Notes: generated by a model not told the origin, from the letters alone. 64,000 nt of DNA from Anaerotignum faecicola (GCA_024460105.1 JANFXS010000001.1:87895-151894), one strand, 5' to 3'. Numbered from the stretch's first letter, positions 30,132 through 40,009 are shown. Numbers and translations: made by a program.

Positions 30132-30610
30132 TACATAATTTGAATTTTTTTCAAAATAATATTATTTATCCATATTTTTTGTAACCTCAATAAAAATTTC
30201 CATGCTTTAGCCGGAAAAATCAATAATAAAAATGTCCAAGTACTTGACACCGGTCTTTCGGATAAATTCTATTAATAAAAACAGATAAATTTTAATTTAA
30301 AATTATGCTGTCCAGTTTTACAATTTTTATATATAAAATTTATAAAACTGAATATACCGCACCTTCCCTATGTTTTCGAGATCAGATGCGTCCTTCGCGG
30401 CAGTATTATATTGACTTTTGTTTTATCTGTTTGTAATTAAATTACTGCCCAAATGCGGCTGTATCTTCCTGCAATATATTTATATATTCTCTGGGCATGC
30501 CGTCTGCTCCCGCCCCAAATCTGCCCGCCTGATTTTTATAAGATTTCCGGCGTACAGATTTTATATATACGTTATATCCAATAAGCCGCCAAAATTTAAC
30601 ACATTCGGAA
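30132..30610. other. Intergenic region, no gene seen
   Basis: AT-rich with stop codons in every frame apart from a 68-codon plus-strand frame at 30418-30624 that lacks a ribosome binding site and a natural composition. A TTGACA occurs at about 30243 but no convincing transcript start or gene follows it. Confidence 0.3.
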
Positions 30611-31180
30611 TTATATATTGTTAATCCGCGTCATTTTCAGCATTTCAATGTTTTTCCCCTCTTCGTCCCTTGCCGTTACAATGTAGAAAGTTTCTCCCTG
30701 TTCGATTTCCTCAATATTTTCCAAAAAGAAAAATCCGTCGTCGTCTGTTTTAATATCAAATATACGTTCCCTGCCGCTGTCCTTTGATTTTATTGATACG
30801 TTTACACTTTTAATTTCATTATTTCCTGTAATTCCCATAATTACGTTATCTTTATAATTGTGTATAAAAAGTATGTCCTCTCCGTCATTCGGCGGAACCA
30901 GCCCTGTAATCATTCCGTCCGAAAGCCCCCAAAGCCCGAACATTTTTCGTTCTGCGTTTATAATTGAAAGGCCGTTTTCACATTTGCCGATAATCACCGT
31001 ATCGCCTTGCGAATTTTTATATTCTTTTAATATTCTTTCAGAAGGTCCGTAGTGAAGCCCCCTTTCACACGCATAGAACACTCCCTCGGAAGTAAAATAT
31101 CTCCCGAACGTATTCATGTATAAACCCCCAAGCAAAATTACAGAAGCAAATAACAATAAAACCTGTCTTTTCCTTCCCAT
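30611..31180 (-). CDS. Hypothetical anchored protein of the second PadR operon
   Basis: 189 residues with a short basic N-terminus and one membrane or signal segment (about 6-22, VLLLFASVILLGGLYM); the remainder is predicted extracytoplasmic and mixed alpha/beta. I do not recognise a domain. Its ATG overlaps the stop of the HAAS-type gene upstream by one base, so it is the third gene of the PadR operon. This parallels the operon at 22.7-24.6 kb, where the third gene is also an exported protein of unknown function. Confidence 0.72.
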   Translation of the reverse strand: MGRKRQVLLLFASVILLGGLYMNTFGRYFTSEGVFYACERGLHYGPSERILKEYKNSQGDTVIIGKCENGLSIINAERKMFGLWGLSDGMITGLVPPNDGEDILFIHNYKDNVIMGITGNNEIKSVNVSIKSKDSGRERIFDIKTDDDGFFFLENIEEIEQGETFYIVTARDEEGKNIEMLKMTRINNI

Positions 31181-31899
31181 TATTCATCCTCCCTGCCGCT
31201 GTCAAGAGGTATATCAAAGCGAAACTTCCTTCCGTTGTAATCATAATCAATTATAAGCGTCTTCGCGTCATCGGGATAATTTTCCAGAAAAACCTGCGCC
31301 TTGCTTACAAAGCCCGCCGAACTTCCTCCGCTTGAATTAAAATATACATTCCCGTCCTCATCGTAGAAATTTCCGCCGCTTAATCCAAAACTCCATCCTA
31401 TACTTCTTGAAAAAATATCATCCCACACTTTATATCTTACTTCCATCGTTTTATCATCATAATATCTTATTTCTTCTATAAGTATATTTGTATCGTCGAT
31501 TTTTGCTTTTTCCTCAATTTTGATTTTATACACCATCTCCCCGCCGTCCCAGTCCCTGTATGTCCCAAAAACAGTCGATATAAACATAATGCCTATATTC
31601 AATACAGGTATTATGTTAATTATAATCATAAACAGCACAAGCGCCCGCAGTACGCGCCATATGGTTCCTATGACAGCGCCATGTTCTTTATTAAGGCCTT
31701 CCCCTATTTCGTCGGCGTTTCCCATAAATTCTACGGCAAGCTTTCCGGCTTCATCTTCTTCCACCCCCTGCGATACGAGATCTTCAAATATATCCTCTAT
31801 ATGTTCAAGCAGTTCGGTTTCTATTTCCCGATGGTCATACTTGAACTTAACATGGGAGAGTACGGTATTTATAAATTTATCCCATTCATACAATGCCAT
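31180..31899 (-). CDS. HAAS-like membrane protein of the second PadR operon
   Basis: The ATG at 31899 with GGAGGGG upstream gives 239 residues; the longer frame is unsupported. Residues 1-75 form a HAAS-like helical prefix (HREIETELLEHIEDIFEDLV, then the EEDEAGKLAVEFMGNADEIG segment). One or two membrane helices follow (about 88-115), then an exported beta-rich domain of about 120 residues (YKVWDDIFSRSIGWSFGLSG and beyond). The start overlaps the padR stop by 14 bases. A sensor or effector role at the membrane is inferred from the PadR pairing. Confidence 0.75.
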   Translation of the reverse strand: MALYEWDKFINTVLSHVKFKYDHREIETELLEHIEDIFEDLVSQGVEEDEAGKLAVEFMGNADEIGEGLNKEHGAVIGTIWRVLRALVLFMIIINIIPVLNIGIMFISTVFGTYRDWDGGEMVYKIKIEEKAKIDDTNILIEEIRYYDDKTMEVRYKVWDDIFSRSIGWSFGLSGGNFYDEDGNVYFNSSGGSSAGFVSKAQVFLENYPDDAKTLIIDYDYNGRKFRFDIPLDSGREDE

Positions 31900-32230
31900 A
31901 ATATTCCCCTCCAATAACTTTATTAACTGACGAGGTGAACTGTTCCCATTTCTTTTTTTCACTTTCGAGCCTTGCTTTGCCTTGTTGCGTAATTTTATAA
32001 TATTTTCGTTCTTTACCGTTTTCCGCGGTTTTCCTGTAAGATTTCACCAAATTTTGATTTTCCATTTTATGCAGCACAGGATACAGCGTCCCCTCTTTGA
32101 ACTTGAAAATGTTTCCGCTTTTTTCATCAATTTTTTTAATTATTTCATATCCATAGCAGTCGCCGTTTTCAAGAAGCGAAAGGAGCATCAAAACTGTACT
32201 TCCGCCTATAAGACCCTTATCTATTTCCAT
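31886..32230 (-). CDS. PadR-family transcriptional regulator (second copy)
   Basis: The ATG at 32230 with GGAAAGGGGG upstream gives 114 residues. PadR landmarks are GSTVLMLLSLLENGDCYGYE, the FKEGTLYPVLHKME recognition helix (about 42-55) and NGKERKYYKITQQG wing. It is only distantly similar to the PadR at 22.7 kb. It lies directly downstream of a three-half-site palindromic operator that covers its own -10 region, so autorepression is likely. Confidence 0.93.
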   Translation of the reverse strand: MEIDKGLIGGSTVLMLLSLLENGDCYGYEIIKKIDEKSGNIFKFKEGTLYPVLHKMENQNLVKSYRKTAENGKERKYYKITQQGKARLESEKKKWEQFTSSVNKVIGGEYYGIV

Positions 32231-32262
32231 ATTAACGCCCCCTTTCCTTATACATTGATATT

Positions 32263-32295
32263 CTATGTATATATTATACATAGTTTCCCTATGTA
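32263..32295 (-). promoter_or_regulatory. PadR operator and promoter of the second PadR operon
   Basis: Three alternating half-sites are seen: CTATGTA (32263-32269), TACATAG (32277-32283) and CTATGTA (32289-32295), giving two overlapping perfect inverted repeats. On the minus strand a TATAAT -10 sits at 32277-32272, inside the array, so a bound repressor would block the polymerase. It lies about 40 bases upstream of the padR start. Confidence 0.7.
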
Positions 32296-32314
32296 TTGAT
32301 ACAGTAAATCTGCA

Positions 32315-32352
32315 CAAAAAAAGCCTTCCGATTTTGACGTCGGAAAGCTTTT
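32315..32352 (-). terminator. Terminator of rnr
   Basis: On the minus strand AAAAGCTTTCCG and CGGAAGGCTTTT pair with one mismatch and are followed by a run of T. It lies about 125 bases after the rnr stop and just upstream of the PadR operator. Confidence 0.75.
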
Positions 32353-32477
32353 GCGGAAATATTCAAGTATTCCCTTATAAATTGTATTCATTTCAAAACA
32401 TTTATCTATATGGTATACAGCAATGTATTTCTTTTAAAAATCACTGTACGAATCATTATAGTTTTTAACATAGCTCT

Positions 32478-34610
32478 TTATTCTTCATAAAATCCAAAAT
32501 CAATAGTCCGCTGTTCTTTGTCCGCCTTTAAAACTTCAACGCGAACTTTCTGTCCGATATGGTATACTCTGCCATGTTTCTGCCCCTGAACCTGCATTGT
32601 GTTTTCATCATATAAATAAAAATCATCTTCAAGCGAGGCAAGCGAAACCATGCCTTCTACCGTGTTTCCGAGCTCTACATATATTCCCCAGCCGGTAACT
32701 CCCGATATAATACCGTCAAAAACCTCGCCTATATGGCCGCACATATATTCAACCATTTTAAGCTTGTCAGTTTCTCTTTCGGCGTCGTCCGCAAGTCTTT
32801 CCCGGGCAGAACATTGTTTTGCCACGTCGCTTAATATATTTCCGTAATGGCGCAGTCTCTTTTCGTCCAGCCTGCCTTCAATGCTGTCTTTAATTATCCG
32901 GTGTATCTGTAAATCAGGATACCTTCTGATTGGAGATGTAAAATGGCAGTAATATTTTGCGGCAAGACCAAAATGACCGAAATTTTCATCTTGGTATCTC
33001 GCCTGTTTCAGGCTTCTCAGTATTATCCTGCTTACTATGTGTTCCTCGTCTTTTCCTGCAACGCTGTCAATAATTCCTTGTATATCTTTCGGATGCAGAT
33101 CGTTCTGCCCCTTTATCCTATATCCAAACGTTCTGAGCATTTTTTTCATACTTTCAACTTTTTCATCATCGGGGCTTTCATGATTTCTGAAAACAAACGG
33201 GGTCTGCCTCCAATAATAATCCTCCGCAACAGTTTCGTTTGCCGCAAGCATAAATTCTTCTATAAGGTTAGTTGCGGAATTTCTTTCATACGGCCTTATA
33301 TCAAGCACATGGCCGTCCCGGTCAAGCTCGATTTTAGCTTCCGGGAAATCAAAATTTACGCTTCCCCGCCTTTGTCTTTTTCTGGCAAGTATCATCCTTA
33401 GCTTATTCATATCATTAAGCATGGGGACTAATTCCTTATACCTTTCGCAAAGTTCACTGTCGTTAAACTCTATTATTTTATTAACGTTTGTATATGTCAG
33501 CCTTGCATGAGAGTGTATAACGCTTTTAACTATCTTATGATCCACAACAGTACCGTTTCTGTCAATTTCCATTATACAGCTTAATGTAAGCCTGTCCTCA
33601 TCCGGGTTAAGCGAGCATATGCCGTTGCTGAGCTTATGCGGTATCATAGGTATTACCCTGTCGACAAGATAATAACTTGTGCCCCTTTCAAGAGCTTCCC
33701 TGTCAAGTGGCGAGCCTTCCGTGACATAATGGGAAACGTCGGCAATATGAACCCCTAAAAGGAAATTTCCGTTTTCGAGGATGTCAATACTTACGGCGTC
33801 GTCAAAATCTTTTGAATCGTCGCCGTCGATTGTAACGGTTACAATGTCCCTTAAATCCTCCCTGCCGTCAATTTCCGCCTGAGTTATGTCAATAGGTATT
33901 TTTTCAGTTTGTCTGTAAGCTTCTTCACTGAAATCCTCCGGAAGATCAAACTGACGTATTACAGAAAGTATATCAACTCCCGGATCGTCTATATGCCCTA
34001 ATATTTCCGTTATAACCCCCTCGGGGCTTCTGCTGCCTTCCGGCCTTTTCGTTATTTTAACAACAACTTTATGGCCGGTAACAGCGCCTTTTGTGTTTTC
34101 CTTTGATATAAATATATCCTGCGGAAGCTTTTTATCATCGCATACGACAAATCCAAACCCTTTCAAAAGTTCAAACGTGCCTACTATCCTGTCGGTTCCC
34201 TTTTCAAGTATTTTTGTTATCTGCCCCTCGGCCCTTCTTCCGTTTGAAGCGTCTCCGGTAATCCTCACAAGCACCCTGTCCTTGTGCATCGCTCCCATTG
34301 TATATTCTGCCGGTATAAAAATATCGCCTTCCCCCTCATCCGGCGTAACAAACCCAAATCCGCGGGCATTTCCCGTAAAAGTTCCCGCGGCAAGGTTTAA
34401 TTCCTTAGGGAGCATGAGCTTGCCTTTCCTTGTTTCAATGATTTTTCCCTCATGTATAAGTTCGTCTGCAATATCGTCAAATATATGCCTTTCATTGCCC
34501 GGCACGTCTAAAACGACGCACATCTCGCCCCTTTTGAGCGGAATGTATCCTTCGCTCTTTATAAAATCAAGTATTTTCCCCTTACGTTCCTGCCTTAATG
34601 TTTCATCCAT
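32478..34610 (-). CDS. rnr: Ribonuclease R
   Basis: The 710-residue exoribonuclease has an N-terminal winged helix (about 5-65), two cold-shock domains (about 70-220), the RNB catalytic domain with GDDSKDFDDAVSI (about 262-274), whose Asp residues bind magnesium, and a C-terminal S1 domain ending near FDGIISGVTGWGIYVELGN. It degrades structured RNA processively 3' to 5' and removes non-stop mRNA during trans-translation, linking it to ssrA and smpB at 17 kb. In many Firmicutes rnr sits next to smpB; here they are about 15 kb apart. AAGGCGGTG precedes the ATG. Confidence 0.97.
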   Translation of the reverse strand: MDETLRQERKGKILDFIKSEGYIPLKRGEMCVVLDVPGNERHIFDDIADELIHEGKIIETRKGKLMLPKELNLAAGTFTGNARGFGFVTPDEGEGDIFIPAEYTMGAMHKDRVLVRITGDASNGRRAEGQITKILEKGTDRIVGTFELLKGFGFVVCDDKKLPQDIFISKENTKGAVTGHKVVVKITKRPEGSRSPEGVITEILGHIDDPGVDILSVIRQFDLPEDFSEEAYRQTEKIPIDITQAEIDGREDLRDIVTVTIDGDDSKDFDDAVSIDILENGNFLLGVHIADVSHYVTEGSPLDREALERGTSYYLVDRVIPMIPHKLSNGICSLNPDEDRLTLSCIMEIDRNGTVVDHKIVKSVIHSHARLTYTNVNKIIEFNDSELCERYKELVPMLNDMNKLRMILARKRQRRGSVNFDFPEAKIELDRDGHVLDIRPYERNSATNLIEEFMLAANETVAEDYYWRQTPFVFRNHESPDDEKVESMKKMLRTFGYRIKGQNDLHPKDIQGIIDSVAGKDEEHIVSRIILRSLKQARYQDENFGHFGLAAKYYCHFTSPIRRYPDLQIHRIIKDSIEGRLDEKRLRHYGNILSDVAKQCSARERLADDAERETDKLKMVEYMCGHIGEVFDGIISGVTGWGIYVELGNTVEGMVSLASLEDDFYLYDENTMQVQGQKHGRVYHIGQKVRVEVLKADKEQRTIDFGFYEE

Positions 34611-34744
34611 AAATTCACCGCCTTATACTTTAACATGTTGGTTGTTTTTATAATTATACCATAAATTATACAATATAACTCTAAAATTCTTTTCTTAGCA
34701 GAAAATACATGATAATATTAATATAAAAACAAGAGGTGATATAT

Positions 34745-35266
34745 ATGAATCCAACAGTCGGTATAATTATGGGAAGCGACAGCGACTTGCCGGTCATGTC
34801 GGAAGCGGCAAAAATTCTGGACAAGCTGGGGATCTGCTATGAACTTACAATAGTATCGGCGCACAGAACTCCTGACAGGATGTATGAATACGCAAAATCG
34901 GCGCATAAAAACGGTATAAAAGTAATAATTGCCGGAGCGGGAGGAGCGGCGCATCTTCCCGGAATGACAGCCGCCTTAACATCAGTGCCGGTTATAGGCG
35001 TTCCGGTTAAAACATCAACTTTAAGCGGCGTTGATTCCCTTTATTCAATCTGCCAAATGCCTCCCGGAATACCTGTTGCAACCGTAGCGATAAACGGGGC
35101 GCAGAATGCCGGGATACTTGCCGCGCAAATTTTAGGAACATATGATGAAAATATATATAAACGAATCGAGGACTTTAAATTAAGCCTTAAAGAAACAGTT
35201 GAAACAAAAGCCGAAAGCCTTGAAAATATTAAATACGAAAAATATTTAGAAAAAATGTCAAAATAA
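34745..35266 (+). CDS. purE: N5-carboxyaminoimidazole ribonucleotide mutase
   Basis: The start is the ATG at 34745 after AGAGGTGA; an upstream GTG overlaps that site. The result is 173 residues. Signature motifs are [10 protein letters not shown] (about 9-18), SAHRTPDRM (about 40-48), [11 protein letters not shown] (about 69-79) and [20 protein letters not shown]. The class I enzyme rearranges N5-CAIR to CAIR in purine synthesis. It stands alone, without purK, purC or other pur genes nearby, and has its own terminator. No purine riboswitch was recognised upstream. Confidence 0.95.
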   Translation: MNPTVGIIMGSDSDLPVMSEAAKILDKLGICYELTIVSAHRTPDRMYEYAKSAHKNGIKVIIAGAGGAAHLPGMTAALTSVPVIGVPVKTSTLSGVDSLYSICQMPPGIPVATVAINGAQNAGILAAQILGTYDENIYKRIEDFKLSLKETVETKAESLENIKYEKYLEKMSK

Positions 35267-35300
35267 TGCTTTTGTAAATACACTAAAACTTCTTGGCCAA

Positions 35301-35331
35301 ATGCTTACGCCTTTAACAATGGCGTAAGCAT
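35301..35331 (+). terminator. Terminator after purE
   Basis: ATGCTTACGCC and GGCGTAAGCAT form a perfect 11-pair stem with a nine-base loop, followed by TTTTC. Confidence 0.85.
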
Positions 35332-35774
35332 TTTCAACAGGCGGAAGCTGAAAAGCCGCATGCAAAATAAAACTTTTGTCCCTTCTTATATAAACCTTGT
35401 AATACAAACATAAAATTCTATAAATGTAAATTCCGAAACGCGCTAATATGAACAATTTAAAACCTTACTGTATTTTAAGATTTAAAACCGAGGGACATTG
35501 TTTGCCGGCAAAACAGACGCCTCCATATTTACTTAATTAATTTTGAAAACCGCAATTATTAAAAATCAGCGGAACTATGGCATAAAATGTTTCACAGACG
35601 GAATTTCAAGTTCTCTTTTGAGTATTCATTTCAGACAGTGCAAAAAATCCAGCCATTGTCATGTATATCATTAAAATTAAACCGCACATGTTTTATAAAA
35701 AACTTTTACGGCATTAAAAAGCTCCTATTACATACTTAATCTAAGACCGATAAAATATTTTCCTTAAATCAAAA

Positions 35775-35985
35775 TTAGCTTAAAATCGGACGCACGGTTT
35801 TAGTCGGGAACAACGGCGCAATAGCAGAGTTAAAGCCGTTTGCCGCGGAATTCGAGCGTCTGCGCTTCCTCGCCATGCTCTTACGCCGTTGCTTCCGAAA
35901 GCCCATTACCGACATCATAAGGTAAAAACTTTTTGCTGTGATGTTGTAGAGTTGAAACCGTATGTTCCATTGTAAACCGAAGCTA
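35775..35985. repeat. Inverted-repeat element, copy D (MITE-like family I)
   Basis: The right end read on the minus strand (TATAGCTTCGGTTTACAATG) is well preserved; the left end (TTAGCTTAAAATCGGACGCA) is degenerate. The interior shares GGTTTTAG, GCGCAATAGCAGAGTTAAAG and GCCGTTTGCCGC with copy C. About 211 bp, in the 1.2 kb gap between purE and the pyruvate:ferredoxin oxidoreductase gene. The rest of that gap is AT-rich and otherwise empty apart from the small peptide gene at 36.2 kb. Confidence 0.72.
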
Positions 35986-36217
35986 TAACCGAATAATATA
36001 AAAGTTTCGGATGATTTGTTATATATTGAAATATTTATTAAAATAATTAGAAATAATTTTATATTTTTAATTCGGTATATTTATTTATGTAAGCTTAAAG
36101 AACAAAAATTTAAGGCAGTATTGCAATAATATAAATACATGAATTTCTGTTTTGACAAAATTAAGGAATATAAAAGCAATTTTATAGTATAGCGCATATT
36201 ATAAATGGGGTGATAAT

Positions 36218-36337
36218 ATGGTTATAATAATTATTTTAATTGCTGTGCCTGTTATATATTATGCGTCGTGCAGGAAATGCGGGCGCTGCTGCGGATGCAG
36301 AAGCTGCAAAAGGAATTGCCGCTGGAGAATAAAATAA
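36218..36337 (+). CDS. Tiny cysteine-rich membrane peptide
   Basis: A 39-residue frame has a perfect start context, GGGGTGATAAT followed by ATG. It encodes one hydrophobic helix (MVIIIILIAVPVIYY) and then a basic tail with seven cysteines: SCRKCGRCCGCRSCKRNCRW. Composition resembles the small FeoB-associated Cys-rich membrane proteins, but no feo genes are adjacent and the length is short, so this is only a suggestion. The dense Cys pattern implies metal or iron-sulfur binding at the inner membrane face, which is inference. Confidence 0.6.
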   Translation: MVIIIILIAVPVIYYASCRKCGRCCGCRSCKRNCRWRIK

Positions 36338-36438
36338 ATATTTCAATATACACTTATCTAAATTGAATGCTCCAAAATACAAAATGATTTGATGAAAAAA
36401 TTATTTAGCAATAATATCTGTTATTTTGTACAATAAAA

Positions 36439-36460
36439 GGACGCCGGTTTTCCGGCGCCC
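36439..36460 (-). terminator. Terminator of the pyruvate:ferredoxin oxidoreductase gene
   Basis: On the minus strand GGGCGCCGG and CCGGCGTCC form a nine-pair stem (one wobble) with a four-base loop, followed by TTTTATT, about 25 bases after the stop codon. Confidence 0.88.
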
Positions 36461-36484
36461 AAATATGCTAGGATTGTAATTCAA

Positions 36485-39400
36485 TTATTTAACAAGCGCA
36501 AGGTAAGATTCCATACGGTCTTTTGCATCCTGTTCAGCTTTTGCAAAGAGTTCGTCTGCAATTTCAGGGAATTTCCTGTAAAGCGAAGTATAACGAACTT
36601 CTCCCATAAGGAAGTCTCTAAAGCTTGCCGTAGGCTCTTTAGAATCTAATATAAACGGATTCTTTCCTTCTTTCTTTAATTCAGGATTAAACCTGTAGCA
36701 GTGCCAGTAACCTGCTTCAACAGCCTGTTTAGCACGGATCTGCGCATTGCTCATACCGCCTTTTATACCATGGTTGATACATGGAGCATAAGCGATAATT
36801 ACAGATGGGCCGTCATAAGCTTCAGCTTCTTTAATTGCAGTAAGCGTCTGCTGTGGATCGTAACCCATAGCAACCTGTGCAACATAAACATATCCGTAGC
36901 TCATGCACATCATGCCGAGGTCTTTTTTCTTTGTTTTCTTGCCGCTTGCCGCAAACTGCGCAATAGCTGCTGTAGGTGTAGCCTTTGAAGACTGTCCGCC
37001 TGTATTAGAGTAAACCTCTGTGTCAACACAGATAATGTTTACGTCCTCGCCTGAAGCGATTACATGGTCAAGACCGCTGTAACCGATGTCATATGCCCAG
37101 CCGTCGCCGCCGACAATCCACTGCGACTGCTTAACAAGATAGTCTTTCCTGTTATAAATAGCTTTTAATGTTTCATCGCTGTCAACGCCTGCTGCTTCCA
37201 TTGCGGCTATAAATTTGTCTGCCCTTTCCCTTGTGCCGTCTGCAACCATGTAGCTGTCAGCCCACTCTTTTGCAGCAGATTTAAGGTTTTCATCAGAAGT
37301 CTTTTCAACAAGTTCGTCAACCTGAGCTTTTAACCATTTACGTACAGCTTTAGTACCAAGGTACATACCGTATCCATATTCGGCAGTATCCTCGAAAAGT
37401 CCGCTCGCCCATGCAACGCCGTGTCCTCTTTCGTCTGTACAGTATGGGATTTCAGGAGAACCGCCCCAGATGTGCGTACATCCTGCCGAGTTAGCAACCC
37501 TCATCCTGTTGCCGAAAAGCTGTGTTATAAGTTTAAGGTATGGAGTTTCACCACAACCAGCGCATGCGCCTGAGAACTCAAGGTATGGTTTGAGGAACTG
37601 GCTGCCTTTAACAGTAGTTTTCTGTTTTTCCGGAATTTCTTTATCTTTAACATTAGCGATTGTAAAATCCCATTCGCGTACCATCTTGTCTTTCATTGGT
37701 GCAAGAGGTTTAAATACAAGCGCTTTTTCCTTAGCCGGGCATGCTTTTACGCAAACGCCGCATCCCGTACAGTCTAAACCTGAAATTGAAAGGTGATACT
37801 GTAATCCTTCAAAACCGTTGGCTTTCTTCATTGCGTAGCCTTCAGGAGCCTTAGCCGCTTCTTCTTCATTAAGAAGTGTAGGACGGATTACGGCATGAGG
37901 ACATACGATTGAACACCTGTTGCACTGTATACATTTGTCAACGTCCCATTCTGGAACATCAATAGCAATACCGCGTTTTTCCCACTTTGTAAAGGAAGGA
38001 TCCCAGCTTCCGTCTTCACGTCCGTTAAATGCGCTTACAGGGAGATCGTTGCCTTCCTGACGTCCCATTTTAAAGAGCACGTCCTTAAAGAATTTAGGTA
38101 TTTCAGGATTATCGGCTTTTGGAGCGTCTTGAGCATTTGCCCATGAAGCCGGAACTTCTATTTTCTGAATCATCTGAACGCCTTTGTCGATTGCGGCACA
38201 GTTCATATCAACAATATCCTGGCCTTTAGCGCCATATGTCTTATTAACCTGATCTTTGAGGTATTTAACAGCGTCTTCAACAGGTATAATTTTTGAAATA
38301 GCAAAGAAAGCCGCCTGCATAATCATATTGATACGTCCGCCGAGACCGATTTCTTTAGCGATATCAACAGCGTTGAGCGTATAGAAGTTAGCTTTCTTAG
38401 CGGCAATTTTCCTCTTAAGTTCAGCAGGAAGGTTAGCTTCAAGCTCTTCTGCCGACCAGATTGTGTTAAGGAGGAAGCTTCCGCCTTCTTTAAGATCCCC
38501 GATAAGGTCGTATTTATCAACATATGCCTGGTTATGGCAAGCGATAAAGTTAGCCGCCTTAATCTGATAGGAGCCTTCAATTTTCTTTGGTCCGAAACGA
38601 AGGTGTGAAATTGTAACGCCGCCTGATTTCTTTGAGTCATAAGCAAAATAAGCCTGTGCGTTATAATCCGTATGGTCGCCGATAATCTTAACGGCAGATT
38701 TGTTAGCGCCTACCGTACCGTCAGAGCCAAGACCCCAGAATTTACAGGAGAAGTTTCCTTCCGGTGTCGAGTCAAAAGGCTCGTCATATACAGGAAGCGA
38801 AAGGTTTGTAACGTCGTCTACGATAGACACTGTGAAACCGTTCTTAGGTTCTGCAACAGTAAGGTTTTTGTATACAGCCATAACGTCCATAGGAGTGAAG
38901 TCTTTTGAACCAAGACCATAACGTCCGCCTACAATCATAGGTTTTCTGTCGCTGTCGGCAAATGCGTTCTTAACGTCGAGATAAAGAGGTTCGCCCGGTG
39001 CGCCCGGCTCTTTTGTCCTGTCAAGAACAGCAATCCTCTTAGCAGACGCCGGGATTGTATCAAGAAGCGCCTTGCTGTTGAAAGGCCTGTAAAGATGTAC
39101 TTCAACAAGGCCGAGTTTTTTGCCTTTGGCATTCCAGTATTCAATAGTTTCCCTGATAACGCCGCATGAAGATCCCATTGAAATGATAACGTCTTCAGCA
39201 TCCGGATCGCCGTAATAATTGAAAAGTTTATAATCCGTTCCGGCAATTTCATTAATTTTGTCCATATATTCCTGAACAATGCCCGGAATTGCCTCATAGA
39301 ATTTATTTACAGATTCCCTTGCCTGGAAGAATACGTCAGGGTTTTCGGCCGAACCCCTGCTCTTCGGATGATCCGGGTTAAGGGCGTTGTCCCTGAAAGC

Positions 39401-40009
39401 CTGTAAAGCGTCCCAGTCAACAAGTTCTTTAAGATCGTCATAATCAATAAGTTCAATTTTCTGATATTCATGGCTTGTCCTAAAGCCGTCAAAGAAGTGA
39501 AGCACCGGTATCCTGCTTTTAATAGCGGCAAGATGCGCGATACAACCCATATGGAAAGCCTGCTGGACAGAGCTTCCGGCAAGCATTGTAAAACCTGTGT
39601 TTCTGCATGTCATAACGTCCTGATGGTCGCCGAAAATCGAAAGCGCGTTTGACGCAAGCGCACGTGCGCTTACATGGAAAACGCCCGGAAGGAGTTCTCC
39701 GGCAATTTTGTACATATTTGGGAGCATAAGCATAAGTCCCTGGCTTGCAGTGTATGTGGAAGCAATAGCTCCGCCCTGCAGTACGCCGTGAACAGCGCCT
39801 GCCGCGCCGCCTTCATGCTGCATTTCCCTAACTTCAACTGTCTGTCCGAAAATGTTTTTCTTTCCGTTTGCGCTCCATTCGTCAACCATTTCAGCCATAA
39901 CTGATGAAGGAGTGATAGGATAAATTGTAGCTACCTCAGTAAAAGCATAGGACGCATAAGCCGCAGCCGTATTGCCGTCCATTGTTGCTTTTGTCAACTG
40001 TTTTTTCAT
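36485..40009 (-). CDS. nifJ: Pyruvate:ferredoxin (flavodoxin) oxidoreductase
   Basis: The ATG at 40009 after GGGGGGAAAA gives 1174 residues, the normal single-chain length; the frame extends upstream without support. Domains in order: pyruvate-binding domain (TEVATIYPITPSSVMAEMVD), transketolase C-like and gamma domains, two 4Fe-4S clusters (CIQCNRCSIVCPHAV and CTGCGVCVKACPAKE), and a TPP-binding domain with CAGCGETPY, GDGWAYDIGYSGLDHV and NIICVDTEVYSNTGGQ. It oxidises pyruvate to acetyl-CoA and CO2, reducing ferredoxin, the core anaerobic step. Monocistronic with a strong terminator. Confidence 0.97.
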   Translation of the reverse strand: MKKQLTKATMDGNTAAAYASYAFTEVATIYPITPSSVMAEMVDEWSANGKKNIFGQTVEVREMQHEGGAAGAVHGVLQGGAIASTYTASQGLMLMLPNMYKIAGELLPGVFHVSARALASNALSIFGDHQDVMTCRNTGFTMLAGSSVQQAFHMGCIAHLAAIKSRIPVLHFFDGFRTSHEYQKIELIDYDDLKELVDWDALQAFRDNALNPDHPKSRGSAENPDVFFQARESVNKFYEAIPGIVQEYMDKINEIAGTDYKLFNYYGDPDAEDVIISMGSSCGVIRETIEYWNAKGKKLGLVEVHLYRPFNSKALLDTIPASAKRIAVLDRTKEPGAPGEPLYLDVKNAFADSDRKPMIVGGRYGLGSKDFTPMDVMAVYKNLTVAEPKNGFTVSIVDDVTNLSLPVYDEPFDSTPEGNFSCKFWGLGSDGTVGANKSAVKIIGDHTDYNAQAYFAYDSKKSGGVTISHLRFGPKKIEGSYQIKAANFIACHNQAYVDKYDLIGDLKEGGSFLLNTIWSAEELEANLPAELKRKIAAKKANFYTLNAVDIAKEIGLGGRINMIMQAAFFAISKIIPVEDAVKYLKDQVNKTYGAKGQDIVDMNCAAIDKGVQMIQKIEVPASWANAQDAPKADNPEIPKFFKDVLFKMGRQEGNDLPVSAFNGREDGSWDPSFTKWEKRGIAIDVPEWDVDKCIQCNRCSIVCPHAVIRPTLLNEEEAAKAPEGYAMKKANGFEGLQYHLSISGLDCTGCGVCVKACPAKEKALVFKPLAPMKDKMVREWDFTIANVKDKEIPEKQKTTVKGSQFLKPYLEFSGACAGCGETPYLKLITQLFGNRMRVANSAGCTHIWGGSPEIPYCTDERGHGVAWASGLFEDTAEYGYGMYLGTKAVRKWLKAQVDELVEKTSDENLKSAAKEWADSYMVADGTRERADKFIAAMEAAGVDSDETLKAIYNRKDYLVKQSQWIVGGDGWAYDIGYSGLDHVIASGEDVNIICVDTEVYSNTGGQSSKATPTAAIAQFAASGKKTKKKDLGMMCMSYGYVYVAQVAMGYDPQQTLTAIKEAEAYDGPSVIIAYAPCINHGIKGGMSNAQIRAKQAVEAGYWHCYRFNPELKKEGKNPFILDSKEPTASFRDFLMGEVRYTSLYRKFPEIADELFAKAEQDAKDRMESYLALVK

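Noticed and set aside
30418..30624. 68-codon plus-strand frame in the gap after the tRNA operon promoter
   Set aside because: No ribosome binding site, amino-acid composition like translated AT-rich DNA, and no sign of a promoter or terminator for it.
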